A DNA stretch of 64,000 bases from Nakazawaea peltata (GCA_001599355.1 BCGQ01000002.1:571554-635553); one strand, 5' to 3'; shown: positions 30,135-39,797, numbered from the stretch's first letter. The notes: generated from the sequence alone by a model not told the origin. A program made the numbers and translations.

Positions 30135-30137
30135 TTT

Positions 30138-30209
30138 TGCCCGTTGCTGGAATCGAACCAGCGATCGCCTCATTACGAGTGAGGCGCCTTACCACTTGGC
30201 CAAACGGGC
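30138..30209 (-). tRNA. tRNA-Thr (anticodon CGU)
   Basis: The 72-nt cloverleaf has acceptor GCCCGTT paired with AACGGGC and discriminator A. The D arm is GCCAAGTGGTAAGGC, the anticodon stem CCTCA/TGAGG with loop CTCGTAA (anticodon CGT), and the T arm GCTGG TTCGATT CCAGC. It has no intron. It resembles S. cerevisiae tT(CGU). A T7 run follows the 3' end as terminator. It is the only tRNA I found; the tRNA that would read CUG is not in the window. Confidence 0.97.
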
Positions 30210-30907
30210 GATAATTTTTTTAGTTTCTCCCAATGAGCAGTACATATTTAAAGAAATGAATCCGGTTTTAGTAATATTGAAAGTATGATTTAACGATCAA
30301 TTGAAGCTTCAGAATTAACAAAAACCCCTTAGTTCGCATTTTTGGTATTCTCTTCATATTGGGAGCAGATGGTTGGAGCACCGGGTTGATTGCGTAGCTC
30401 TTTGTATTAGATACATCAAATCTTGACAATCGATGCAAGGATTTCGAAATTTTACCGTTTTGGGGGTTTGTGAGTAGGTCAAATGAACCGATTTGGACAC
30501 TGAACCGAAGACTGTGACAGATATGTTGATATTCAGTAAAAGTTGTTTAAAGAGAAAACAGATCTTTAATTGAATTTCGTCCAGCATTTAATTGTATGAA
30601 TATCTATTATATATCAGTTTTCTTAGTGGAACTTAGAGCCAAAATGGAGTCTAGATTATCGTCCAAGGAAAGGCCATCCAACTGCCAATGATTAACAACT
30701 ACAGCATTCTGTTTGGGTTTCAATATCTGAAATTTTGATGCCCATTGTGCCCATCTTCCTTGGTTCACCTCTCCAAAATCCCACCACTACCAAAGGGGGT
30801 GGAATTTTTCCATAGAATTCTCATCGAGGGAAAAAAATAACCCAAAAGAAAATCTTAAGATGACTTGCTAACCCAAGAAGAGATTCGATTGATAAAGTGT
30901 AAATAGG
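30210..30907. other. tRNA-MOG1 interval with a coding-like stretch
   Basis: A 698-bp region. The part next to the tRNA (30210-30600) has no coding signal. On the minus strand, 30607-30786 looks like coding sequence and is listed separately. The remainder up to 30907 is the MOG1 promoter. Confidence 0.4.
30607..30786 (-). pseudogene. Coding-like 59-codon stretch without a start (last exon or relic)
   Basis: Read on the minus strand from 30786, this frame gives 59 sense codons and a TAA. Composition is protein-like: GRWAQWASKFQILKPKQNAV, then NHWQLDGLSLDDNLDSIL. An in-frame TAG lies immediately upstream (30787-30789), and the next in-frame ATG is eight codons further (30813), giving MEKFHPLW before the TAG. 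GGTAG could be a splice acceptor, but I see no good branch point or donor. It may be the final exon of a small gene, a decayed gene, or chance. Family not recognised. Confidence 0.3.
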
Positions 30908-31604
30908 ATGCAGTTTGTAGCACAGGATTTATATGGAGGCGCCATTACAACCAATATACCTTCTGGTCTCATTGATGCGTCAAGATTCAGACAGATTCCA
31001 GATACTCAGGAAGTATTTGTGAACTCGACCTCAAATGACAGCGACTTCTCACAGATGTGCAAAGACGATAGTTTGATTGTGGATCTTTTGGAGATGGTAG
31101 AAGGAACCGATGAAGAGAGTATCAAATGGCATTTGGCAGAATTGAGTAATTTGAATAGTGTTGGAGAGAATGAGTGGGCATTAGTTGATTTGAAGAAAGT
31201 TGAGCTCAATCATTTCGAGTAAGTAAAGCGGCACTACCCCAGGGAGCTACTCCAGGGCAAACCTAGATCAGATGATGTGGATACTAACATACTACTATAG
31301 ATCTACAAATGCATACATTGCTACATGCATTGAGCCATCGAAGAAATGGGGTCGTGATGATGGTGGAGCCTCGTTGATTCTCATATTGGGATTGATAAGA
31401 ATACCAAAAGTTCAAACTGATCTTCTTATAACGCTGAACTGTCCAGTTAGTCAGGCGGAATTTGGTGAGCAAATCAAACTTTTGGAAGCAGGTCAAACGG
31501 CATCTGTTAACTCGCTGTTGAAGACTAGAATTTCAACCGCAGAAAGTATTGTGAAAAAACTGGTGAGCGAATTGCAAATTAAGGATTGGGGTTTGTTTGC
31601 ATAG
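30908..31604 (+). CDS. MOG1: Ran-binding nuclear transport factor Mog1 (two exons)
   Basis: Exon 1 is 30908-31218, the intron 31219-31300 (GTAAGT, TACTAAC at 31282-31288, TAG) and exon 2 31301-31604, giving 204 residues. The start DLYGGAITTNIPSGLIDASR followed by PDTQEVFVN is the hallmark of Mog1 (S. cerevisiae ELYGGAITTVVPPGFIDAS). Mog1 binds the GTPase Gsp1/Ran, releases nucleotide and supports nuclear protein import. The splice joins a split Glu codon (GA/A). The C-terminus DWGLFA parallels the yeast DTSLFA. Confidence 0.95.
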
Positions 31605-32095
31605 TGAAATAAAAATACATCATTATTATCAATGTAGATCTTTAAACAGACGGATTAAAATGAGAGAGGAGATCAATCGGGAGGGCGATAACAAGGAGGG
31701 CTAAATCGATTATATCTTACAGTATCTTAACAATTTGATCTAATGTATTTAGTTATGTCCGGTGTGACGCAGTCAGGTCATCTCTAACCACCTGCCTTAT
31801 CCACCCTTACTCACCCCCATTCCTAGCCTCATCCTCAAATTGTCCTACCCCCTGGCCTCCTACTCAGTGGCCCCCTGGCCCTACGCTCACGCACTCTACC
31901 TGGCCTCCCCTTTGTTTTGTTTTTTCCTTCTTCGCGTGCGCCAAAAATACACCTTAATTTAACTTAATTACTGCCCAAACAAGGGAAAAATTTTCGTAAG
32001 TGAAATCGATCTGAGCTGTCTGTTTTGATAGGACGGTGGCACAGGCTGATCTATACGGGCTAATACACGGACTCATACACGGACTGGTCCACGCC
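31605..32095. promoter_or_regulatory. OCH1 upstream region (491 bp)
   Basis: C-rich stretch 31780-31910 with three CCTGGCC words (31851, 31874, 31899), then T-rich sequence. The OCH1 frame is open upstream to about 32036, but the first ATG is 32096. No separate gene is seen. Confidence 0.45.
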
Positions 32096-33289
32096 ATGAA
32101 ACCTAATACATTCAGAAGACTCATAATATTGGCGATCAGCTCGATTATCGCGATCATCGTGATATTCAAATTGTCGTCTAATAAATCCTCAGATTTACAA
32201 GAGGTGTTGAAACAGAGCGCTAACATTATACCACAAGAGTTCATTAACAACAACAATGCTAAGAAGCAGCAAGAAGAATTCACCAAGAACTTGGAGAAAG
32301 TGACAGAAAGTTTGTTGAAGAAACAAGAGGAGAGGTTGTCTAAATTGGAGAAGGAGAGACAGCACTTGGAGAAACAATTGAAGGAGTTGAGAAGAGCTCC
32401 GGAGGGGTCAACTTTGAGAGAACAATTGGCGTTTTTGTTCCCTTATGATCAGAATAGAAAGTTCCCTGCGTACATTTGGCAAACTTGGAAGTATGGTTTG
32501 AACGATGAAAGATTCGGTGATAAATTCAGAGAAGGTGAGACTCAATGGGCTGTCAAGAATCCTGGATTTGTTCATGAATTGTTCAATGACGATACTTCAT
32601 CGGCTATTATCCATTACTTATTCAAGAATATCCCGGAGATTGTCAAGCTGTATGAGATTCTTCCCGATGTGATCTTGAAGATGGACTTTTTCAGATATTT
32701 GATTCTTTTAGCTAAGGGAGGTGTCTATGCCGATGTCGATACTTTACCATTACAACCAGTTCCTAATTGGATTCCAGAAAATGTATCTCCTTCAGAAATC
32801 GGTATGATCATTGGTATCAGTTCTGATCCAGATACTGCCGATTGGAGAAAACACTATGCCAGAAGATTACAATTCAGTAATTGGTGTATTCAAACCAAGC
32901 CAGGTCATCCTATATTGAGAGAAGTGGTGGCTAAGATCACCGAATTAACTTTGGAGAAGCTGAAGAATGATGATTTGTCATTGAGTCAATTGACCGACTC
33001 TTCTGCTACTACTATGAAGACCAAGAATTTGGACATTATGCAATGGACTGGTATGGGAGTTTGGACCGATGTGATCTTTACTTATTTCAATGATTATGTT
33101 CAAAGTGGAATTTATTCGAAGGTTACTTGGAAAGATTTCACCAAATTAGATGTTCCAAAGTTGGTGAGTGATGTTTTGGTTCTTCCGATCACTAGTTTTG
33201 CTCCTGGATTGGGTAAAATGGGATCTCAAACAGAAGATCATCCTTTGGCATTTGTTAAGCATTATTTTGAGAACAATTGGAAGAATTGA
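32096..33289 (+). CDS. OCH1: Initiating alpha-1,6-mannosyltransferase Och1 type (GT32)
   Basis: The 397-residue type II Golgi membrane protein has a short cytosolic tail (MKPNTFRR), a membrane span (LIILAISSIIAIIVIFKL), a coiled stem (about 60-100) and a GT32 catalytic domain. Motifs are PAYIWQTWK, LKMDFFRYLILLAKGGVYAD and the DXD metal site YADVDTLPLQP (DVD about 213-215). It ends VLVLPITSFAPGLGKMG, as in Komagataella Och1. Och1 adds the first outer-chain alpha-1,6-mannose to N-glycans. Hoc1 is a possible alternative within GT32, but the C-terminal motif favours Och1. CTG 32648 sits on the conserved Ala of the A-(F/Y)-x-(L/I)-(L/M)-P segment. The GTG frame extension upstream is ignored. Confidence 0.88.
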   Translation: MKPNTFRRLIILAISSIIAIIVIFKLSSNKSSDLQEVLKQSANIIPQEFINNNNAKKQQEEFTKNLEKVTESLLKKQEERLSKLEKERQHLEKQLKELRRAPEGSTLREQLAFLFPYDQNRKFPAYIWQTWKYGLNDERFGDKFREGETQWAVKNPGFVHELFNDDTSSAIIHYLFKNIPEIVKLYEILPDVILKMDFFRYLILLAKGGVYADVDTLPLQPVPNWIPENVSPSEIGMIIGISSDPDTADWRKHYARRLQFSNWCIQTKPGHPILREVVAKITELTLEKLKNDDLSLSQLTDSSATTMKTKNLDIMQWTGMGVWTDVIFTYFNDYVQSGIYSKVTWKDFTKLDVPKLVSDVLVLPITSFAPGLGKMGSQTEDHPLAFVKHYFENNWKN

Positions 33290-33360
33290 CGTTTATAATT
33301 TATACATGATTGATATATGTGTGTGTAATGTGGACTTCTACTGTATGATTCATTAATCTT

Positions 33361-33662
33361 CTAGCATAAAATCTACTACAGAAATCTACTACTATAAATA
33401 TCCCCTATAAAAAATACTATAGAAATTCACTACTATAGAAATTTACTACTATAGAAATTTACTACTATAGAAACCTACCACTATAAAAAATATACTATAA
33501 AAATATACTATAAAAATTCACTACTCTACTACTCTACTACTCTACTACTCTACTACTCTACTACTCCACCACTCTAGTGCTCCACTTCTCACTACTCTAC
33601 TACTCTGCCACTCCACTGCTCCACTACTCTACCACTTCACTGCTCCACTGCTCCACTTCTCT
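33361..33662. repeat. Tandem array with 16-bp then 8-bp period
   Basis: From about 33361 to 33519 the sequence repeats a 16-bp unit (ATTTACTACTATAGAA and variants). From 33520 to 33662 it continues as about 18 copies of an 8-bp unit (ACTACTCT, ACTGCTCC and variants). The first five 8-mers are identical. The strand has almost no G. The array fills the OCH1-SPB1 gap, 160-460 bp before the SPB1 ATG. Short open frames across it are repeat artefacts. Confidence 0.9.
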
Positions 33663-33711
33663 ACCTCCGTCTGCCATACCCCTTATCTTATCAAAGGTCG
33701 TGTACCCCCAA

Positions 33712-33779
33712 CTCATCTCAAAAATTTTTAGTATGGAGAAAAAATTTTCGATACAAAAATTTTCTTTTTAAGAGATGAG
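33712..33779 (+). promoter_or_regulatory. PAC/RRPE-like promoter block of SPB1
   Basis: Two GAGATGAG words (CTCATCTC at 33712-33719 and GAGATGAG at 33772-33779) flank three RRPE-like elements: AAAAATTTTT (33720-33729), GAAAAAATTTTC (33738-33749) and CAAAAATTTTC (33754-33764). PAC (GCGATGAG) and RRPE (TGAAAAATTTT) are the paired motifs of yeast ribosome-biogenesis promoters. SPB1 is such a gene, so the match in kind and place (45-110 bp from the ATG) is convincing. Confidence 0.65.
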
Positions 33780-33822
33780 GTAGTTTGTAAGGGCGGTTAA
33801 TTTAAAAGACCAACGGTTCAAG

Positions 33823-36306
33823 ATGGGTAAGACTCAAAAGAAGAATAGTAAAGGTCGTTTGGATAGATACTACTACTTGGCGAAGGAGAAGGGATACAGA
33901 GCCCGTTCTTCGTTCAAGATTATCCAAATTAATGAGAAATATGGCCATTTTTTGGAGAAATCCAAAGTGGTGATCGATTTATGTGCCGCTCCTGGTTCGT
34001 GGTGTCAAGTCGCCTCGAATTTATGTCCCGTTAATTCGTTGATCATCGGTGTCGATATTGTTCCTATCAAGCCCTTGCCTAACTGTATCACTTTCCAAGC
34101 TGATATCACCACAGATGATTGTAGATCCAAATTGAGAGGTCATATGAAGACATGGAAAGCCGACACCGTGTTACATGATGGTGCTCCAAATGTGGGTTTA
34201 GGCTGGGTCCAAGATGCTTTCACCCAATCTCATTTGACTTTACAAGCTTTGAAGTTGGCTGTAGAATATTTGGTACCTGGAGGTACCTTTGTCACCAAGA
34301 TTTTCAGATCCAGAGATTATAATAATTTGATGTGGGTATTCCAACAGTTGTTCGACAAGGTTGAGGCCACTAAACCACCAGCCTCTCGTGGTGTTTCTGC
34401 TGAGATTTTTGTCGTATGCAGAGGTTACAAATCTCCAAAGAAAATCGACCCAAGATTATTGGATCCTAAGGAAGTATTTGAAGAGATTGACCAAGTCAAA
34501 AACAACGAAGCCAAAGTTTATAACCCAGAGAAGAAGAAGAGATCCAGAGAAGGTTATGAAGATGGCAATTATTTACAATACAAAGAGATGCCTATCATGG
34601 AATGGGTCAGATTAGAAGATGATCATATCAACATTTTGGGATCTTTGAATGCGTTCTCGATCGATGAAGAAGCTCATGAATGGAAAGTGTTGAAGAAATT
34701 GAAACAAACCACACCAGAATTTATGGAGCTTTGTAAAGATTTGAAAGTCTTGGGTAAGAAGGATTTCAGAGTATTGATCAAATGGAGAAAATACGCCAGA
34801 GAATTGTTTGGTTTGGATAAAGAAGAAAAGAAGCCAGCCGTTGAAGTTGAACCTTTGACCGAAGACCAACAAATAGACAAAGAATTGGAAGAGTTGGCAT
34901 CGAAGGACAAACAAAAAGCCAAAAGAGAGAAGCGTAGAAGAAACGAGCTGAAGCAAAAGGAAATCCAAAGAATGCAAATGAACATGTTGACCGATATGCA
35001 AGTTGGTATCGATGCTGCTCTGAATGGACAAGATTCTTTGTTCAATTTGAAGCAAGCCGAGAAGACCGGTAAGTTGAATGACTTGACCAAGGGTAAGAAG
35101 TCTATGGTTATCAGTCATGAAGATTTGATCAAGGACACCGAAATCAATTTCGAAGACAAGGCCGAAGAAGTCAACAGTGCAGACGAGTTGGATAACTTGG
35201 AACTGCAATTGGATGACATGTACCATCATTATAAAGAGCGTAAGATGGAGAAAGATGCTAATTTGAAGGCTAAAATGGCCAGAGGAGACGATGATGAAGA
35301 AGCTTGGGACGGTATCAAGGAAGCTCAAAGTGGAGATGAAGACAACGATTCCGATTCAAGTGATTTCGAATCCGATAGCGATATCGATAGTGATGATGAT
35401 GAAGCTATTAACAACTTGATTGCTCAATTGAAGGAGGAGAAAGAACTGCAATCTTTGTCAAAGAAAGCTAAGATGTTCTTTAATGATTCTGTTTTCAATG
35501 AATTGGGAGATGAGATCAGTCCGATTGTCCCATCAACCTCCACCGAAGCTACATCTAATGGTAAGAAATCCGAGGGTGGATCGGCAACAGCAGCAGCTCC
35601 GGTCAATTCTAGTGATGAAGAGGCCGAAGATGATGACAGTGACTTCGAGATTGTTCCTAATGCCGAATCTGACCTGTCAGACGGATTCGACTCCGATGAC
35701 GATGACTCCAATTTCTCCAAAAACAAGAAAACTCATAAAGATGAAATCGATCTTGCTACAGTGGAACTGATGACTTTACTGCACGAAGTTGCCTTAGGTC
35801 GAAAGACCAAGCATGACTTGATCGAAGAAGGTTACAACAGATACTCTTTCAGAGACAAGGAAGGATTACCAGAATGGTTCTTAGAAGATGAAGGAAAGCA
35901 TTCCAAGATTGTCAAGCCGATCACCAAAGAGGCCCTGATCCTGATCAAAGAAAAACAGAAACTGTTGAACGCCAGACCTATCAAGAAGGTCATGGAGCTG
36001 CGTGGACGTAAGAAGATGAGACTGTTACGTAGATTGGAGAAGATGAAGAAGAAGAGTGACTTGATCAATGAAGATAGTGGGAAGTCCGAGCTGGATAAGA
36101 GTGAGGAAATCAACAAATTGTTCAGAAAGTTGTCCAAGAAACAAAACACCAAACCAAAGGTCACCGTCGTGTTTGCTAAGGGATCTAACAAGGGTCAAGG
36201 TAGACCTAAGGGTGTCAAGGGTAAATATAAGATGGTTGATGGTGTTTGGAAGAACGAGCAAAGACTGTTGAAGAGAATTGCCAAGAAGAACAAGAAGAAG
36301 CATTGA
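33823..36306 (+). CDS. SPB1: rRNA 2'-O-methyltransferase Spb1
   Basis: The 827-residue nucleolar protein methylates G2922 (and U2921) in the 25S A-loop and is needed for 60S maturation. An FtsJ/RrmJ domain (about 10-230) shows DLCAAPGSWCQVAS (AdoMet site), the D-A-P of LHDGAPNVGLGWVQDA and the catalytic lysine in FVTKIFRS. A middle acidic region (480-660) has long Asp/Glu/Ser stretches, and the C-terminal Spb1 domain ends in basic tails (GRPKGVKGKYKMVDG). Four CTG codons in the C-terminal part (35962, 35998, 36022, 36265) fall exactly on alanines of the yeast sequence, such as KALNARPIKK and NEQRALRRIAKK. Confidence 0.98.
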   Translation: MGKTQKKNSKGRLDRYYYLAKEKGYRARSSFKIIQINEKYGHFLEKSKVVIDLCAAPGSWCQVASNLCPVNSLIIGVDIVPIKPLPNCITFQADITTDDCRSKLRGHMKTWKADTVLHDGAPNVGLGWVQDAFTQSHLTLQALKLAVEYLVPGGTFVTKIFRSRDYNNLMWVFQQLFDKVEATKPPASRGVSAEIFVVCRGYKSPKKIDPRLLDPKEVFEEIDQVKNNEAKVYNPEKKKRSREGYEDGNYLQYKEMPIMEWVRLEDDHINILGSLNAFSIDEEAHEWKVLKKLKQTTPEFMELCKDLKVLGKKDFRVLIKWRKYARELFGLDKEEKKPAVEVEPLTEDQQIDKELEELASKDKQKAKREKRRRNELKQKEIQRMQMNMLTDMQVGIDAALNGQDSLFNLKQAEKTGKLNDLTKGKKSMVISHEDLIKDTEINFEDKAEEVNSADELDNLELQLDDMYHHYKERKMEKDANLKAKMARGDDDEEAWDGIKEAQSGDEDNDSDSSDFESDSDIDSDDDEAINNLIAQLKEEKELQSLSKKAKMFFNDSVFNELGDEISPIVPSTSTEATSNGKKSEGGSATAAAPVNSSDEEAEDDDSDFEIVPNAESDLSDGFDSDDDDSNFSKNKKTHKDEIDLATVELMTLLHEVALGRKTKHDLIEEGYNRYSFRDKEGLPEWFLEDEGKHSKIVKPITKEALILIKEKQKLLNARPIKKVMELRGRKKMRLLRRLEKMKKKSDLINEDSGKSELDKSEEINKLFRKLSKKQNTKPKVTVVFAKGSNKGQGRPKGVKGKYKMVDGVWKNEQRLLKRIAKKNKKKH

Positions 36307-36385
36307 TCTGCATACTACATTTATATATGATAATAATAAATTAAAGTTTATATTAAGAGTTTTTGTAATTTGGTCCATGTGACTT

Positions 36386-37645
36386 TCACATGAGCTCCTC
36401 AACATCACTGGCCGAATTGGCAAGGTAATTTTGTAAACTTTGAATCAATGTAGCAATCTGGTCTCTATTCAAATTCAAGATAATCAACTGTAAAATAGAA
36501 GCAATGTTCATACGATGTTGATCGATGAAACTTTGAACGTACAAGTAACTGAAACTTCCCATTAAGAATTGACAATCCATTCTATCGGTGATACCACCAT
36601 GACCTGGAATGGTGTCACCGAAATCCTTTATTTGGAAAGCTCTTTTCAAACCACTGGCGAAGAAACCACCGAAAGGAGCAATCAATGAGGCAAAGGTGGC
36701 TAATACCATCGAATGGAAGTAGATTGGTCTAATTGAAACATACTCATATGAAACGAGATCTGCAATTGATGGTGGTAATTTGAATACTTGGGGAATGAAT
36801 ACTGGATTGATATCACAGGTCAATCCGGTGAACAGATTCGATCTTAAATCTGGATCAACTGGACACACCATATAGTTGTATCTACAAAGAATATAACTCA
36901 AGAGAAGTGACATAAAGCCGGTACAAACCCAAGCACCGACAAAACCTTCTACAGTTTTCTTTGGACTGATCTCGAGTAATTGAGTCTTACCAAATGTGAT
37001 ACCACATAAGTAAGCAAAGATATCATTGGTGATAACCAATCCAACAGGCAACAAGAACCAAATCAATCCACTCAAGATATTATTGATGATCAAATGCAGT
37101 TGGAATACTACTAATAATAAGGTCATCGTAGTGACACATAACTGAGCAAATTGGAATTTATAGTAACCCTTTGTCAAGCTTGCGACAAAGAATACAAATC
37201 CTAATACATACATGAGATATGAGATCAATTTATGGTTCAATACCAAGATCTTTAACAGCTCCTCCAACTGTACTGGCATTCTCAAATGATTGAGTAAGTA
37301 AACGATGGCAGTCTCACCATCTAAATAATAACTGGAAGTGAATAAGAAGTACCAGTTCAAAGATCTTGTGAATGGCAATTTCTCCAATCTGGCGTGCTCT
37401 GTGGTAATACTAATACATTCCTTGAATACCATTGTCTGTAATACAAGGATAAATAAGATGGTTGGGAAATGTCCGAATGCTAAGATGGAAAACAATCCAA
37501 TGATCATCACCAAAGTCCATATTGTCCTTACGATGAATGCTGATTTCTTCTTTTCTTTCTCATTGACAACTGGGGTCTTGGTGGTCGACTTAGGCTCTAC
37601 TTTCACCTCGGCCTCTTTGTTCTTTGTCTCTTTTGCAGCGGCCAT
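36386..37645 (-). CDS. CDS1: CDP-diacylglycerol synthase
   Basis: The 419-residue polytopic ER protein converts phosphatidic acid and CTP to CDP-DAG, the precursor of PI, PS and cardiolipin. The CDS signature reads S-G-L-K-R-A-F, then IKDFGDTIPGHGGITDRMD near residue 345-370; this is the metal and CTP site. About eight hydrophobic spans precede it, with KTVEGFVGAW and LVITNDIFAYLCG, both family motifs. A hydrophilic Lys/Glu N-terminus (1-50) follows the ATG at 37645; codons further upstream lack an ATG. Convergent with SPB1 (79 bp). Confidence 0.96.
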   Translation of the reverse strand: MAAAKETKNKEAEVKVEPKSTTKTPVVNEKEKKKSAFIVRTIWTLVMIIGLFSILAFGHFPTILFILVLQTMVFKECISITTEHARLEKLPFTRSLNWYFLFTSSYYLDGETAIVYLLNHLRMPVQLEELLKILVLNHKLISYLMYVLGFVFFVASLTKGYYKFQFAQLCVTTMTLLLVVFQLHLIINNILSGLIWFLLPVGLVITNDIFAYLCGITFGKTQLLEISPKKTVEGFVGAWVCTGFMSLLLSYILCRYNYMVCPVDPDLRSNLFTGLTCDINPVFIPQVFKLPPSIADLVSYEYVSIRPIYFHSMVLATFASLIAPFGGFFASGLKRAFQIKDFGDTIPGHGGITDRMDCQFLMGSFSYLYVQSFIDQHRMNIASILQLIILNLNRDQIATLIQSLQNYLANSASDVEELM

Positions 37646-38075
37646 TTTATATGTGTATGATGTAGCTTTGGCCAATGCTATTCTGTAAAGGGGCAAAGTA
37701 TGCTTGCTTCAGGGTTTGATAAGCTGAATATACGACCGGAAACAGGAATTCTTTTCCAATGACAACAGCGCAGAAATCTAAACGAAATAACAAGAGTCAA
37801 TTCTTCGAGAAATGTTCGTCCGAAGTTGCTCCAAAGTTGCTGCTCCTTCTCCAATTCCACTATGAAGCAGGTTTTTTGCCTTTTTATTTAGTGTGTTTTT
37901 TTTTCCTTTTGTTTCTTTCCGATTCTATTTTTTACATGTGAAAATCTGTTTTTTGTTGAGTTAAGGGAGGAAGCAGAGCATTAATTTTTAGTATGCGCAT
38001 GTGTTAAGGAGATTGGGGGGAAGGGCAGGGGCAGAAAGGGCAGGGTTAGAGAAGGGGTTAGAGAAGGGCGGTTTA
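37646..38075. promoter_or_regulatory. CDS1 promoter and transporter 3' flank (430 bp)
   Basis: T-rich tract at 37870-37930 and a G-rich stretch 38010-38075 (GGGG-AAGGGCAGGGGC). No gene. The G/A-rich part abuts the transporter stop. Confidence 0.4.
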
Positions 38076-39797
38076 TTATGAAAAGGGATTATTAATAGAA
38101 GGGGATGATTGGGGAGATTGGGAGGTTTCGGGTGATTGAGTCGATTTGGTTGATTCTTTAGATCCACCAGCAATATACGGAGTCAGGCTCTTTCTTTTAC
38201 CAGGTTTTTGTATCTTGGTATTGACAACCTTCACAAGATTTCTCTCCTCATCTTTTGCCCCGATCCGGGATCTTAGAAAAAACTTGCCCTTATTATGCGC
38301 ATAGATCTCGTCTAGTTTATCCGAGTCTACCCTTCTTGTCTCGGGGACAAATAAAATAACAAACACCAGACTAAGGGCAACATTGCAACAGAAGAAATAT
38401 CCGTACTTGAACTTGATGAGTCCAACTATGAATGGGGTGAAAAATCCAATGACAAAAGTGGTCATCCAATTCAGAGCTGACAGAGTAGACATCCCCTTCC
38501 CTCTCAAATTCTGGGGGAATAACTCACTGACCACTAAAACCGATATCGGGCCCCAAGTTGTAGCAAACAGTGCAATAAAGATACATGTACATAAAACCAT
38601 TACTATTCCTGTACTTTTCAGTGCTATTAATTGGAAACTTCCAACTGTAGAAAATGTAGCCAAACAGACAAGCATGACACAAGCTCCGAAGACGAGTGAA
38701 TTTCTCCTTTGGAATAAATCACTAGTAAATACTGATAAAACAGAGAAGCATAGGTTGACTGTTGCCATTGAAATGGAGACAATGTAAGGATTATCGATTC
38801 CAGCACTCAGAAATATTGCTGTTCCAAAGAAAAAGAAGTAGTTAATTCCTGTCAATTGTTGGAATACCATAAGCAAAGTACCAACAACAAATCTCTTTCT
38901 GATTCCTGGATGAGAATTCAGAGAAGGTGTAGGCTTTTCAGTCTGAACTTTACAAAGGCTCTCTACTGTTTCACGGACATACCAATGTGTAGGTTCTAAG
39001 TTGTTCAACCGGGCGACTACTTTTAGAGCATCATCTTCTCTATTTTTGCTCATCAAGTAAACTGGAGATTCTGGTATGACAGTCATTAATCCGAGACCCG
39101 AGAATGCCAAAATTACAAATGATACAATCAAAGGTAGTTCATATTGCATATCTCCCTCAATATCTTTCGAAAGATATAACATAATAGATCCAATGAAGAT
39201 CCCACTAGTTGTCATGAGCTGCATCAATGCTATCAAAATTCCTCTCAATTTTAATTGAGGTAATTCTCCAATAAAAATCGGTGCTACAACTGTGATGATC
39301 CCGACCCCAAAGCCATTGAAAATTCGGGCAACAATTACTTGAATCCAATTATTACTCATTATAACTAGGAAATTTCCAATAGCGTATGATGTAATCAGAA
39401 GCATAAGAGTGTGTCTGCGACCCAATTCCTTGCTCAAAAGATTGGATACCGACCCTCCTAAACATCCAAATATGCTGGAAACACCTATAATTGACCCAGA
39501 AATAAGCTGAGACAGACCGTTTCCAGGAATAAATTTTGCCCTGAAACTAGGAGAATTCACCAATCCTCCAATCACTCCTATATCATAACCAAAATTTAAC
39601 CCACAAAGTGATATCTGTATACAATAAAGAATACTGTACTTCAACTTCAACATTTCTTTTACATTCAACCGGGAATTGATGGTACCAAGACTACCGGCAG
39701 TTCCAAGAATAGAAACAACTGGTGACTGTATAACAGTTCCCGAATCACTTCCATTGACTGCTCTATCAGATAGACCAGTATTATTTGATAAAATCAT
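38076..39797 (-). CDS. MFS sugar-porter-family transporter, divergent
   Basis: The 573-residue protein has 12 predicted spans and sugar-porter marks: FGYDIGVIGG in TM1, LGRRHTLM, PESPVYLM after TM6, QQLTGINYFFFFGT in TM7 and VPETRR at the end. The GR-K/R and PESPR motifs are altered (R to V in PESPVYL). The loop after TM4 reads IGELPQLKLRG instead of the usual E-x-AP-x-x-RG. The N-terminal cytosolic region (about 45 residues) and a Ser/Pro-rich tail (about 530-573) are longer than in simple hexose carriers but shorter than in Rgt2/Snf3 sensors. Substrate cannot be told from sequence. Confidence 0.85.
   Translation of the reverse strand: MILSNNTGLSDRAVNGSDSGTVIQSPVVSILGTAGSLGTINSRLNVKEMLKLKYSILYCIQISLCGLNFGYDIGVIGGLVNSPSFRAKFIPGNGLSQLISGSIIGVSSIFGCLGGSVSNLLSKELGRRHTLMLLITSYAIGNFLVIMSNNWIQVIVARIFNGFGVGIITVVAPIFIGELPQLKLRGILIALMQLMTTSGIFIGSIMLYLSKDIEGDMQYELPLIVSFVILAFSGLGLMTVIPESPVYLMSKNREDDALKVVARLNNLEPTHWYVRETVESLCKVQTEKPTPSLNSHPGIRKRFVVGTLLMVFQQLTGINYFFFFGTAIFLSAGIDNPYIVSISMATVNLCFSVLSVFTSDLFQRRNSLVFGACVMLVCLATFSTVGSFQLIALKSTGIVMVLCTCIFIALFATTWGPISVLVVSELFPQNLRGKGMSTLSALNWMTTFVIGFFTPFIVGLIKFKYGYFFCCNVALSLVFVILFVPETRRVDSDKLDEIYAHNKGKFFLRSRIGAKDEERNLVKVVNTKIQKPGKRKSLTPYIAGGSKESTKSTQSPETSQSPQSSPSINNPFS

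Larger units (their letters stand above)
33290..33822. promoter_or_regulatory. SPB1 upstream region (533 bp)
   Basis: Holds the OCH1 3' flank, the tandem array and, next to SPB1, the ribosome-biogenesis-type promoter block listed separately. Confidence 0.6.

Noticed and set aside
33577-33771. 64-codon frame in the tandem array
   Set aside because: Translation of the 8-bp repeat; starts from a non-ATG codon.
34612-35328. 238-codon open frame antisense to SPB1
   Set aside because: It overlaps the certain SPB1 gene and encodes an F/L/Q-rich sequence that arises from Lys/Glu/Asp codons read backwards.
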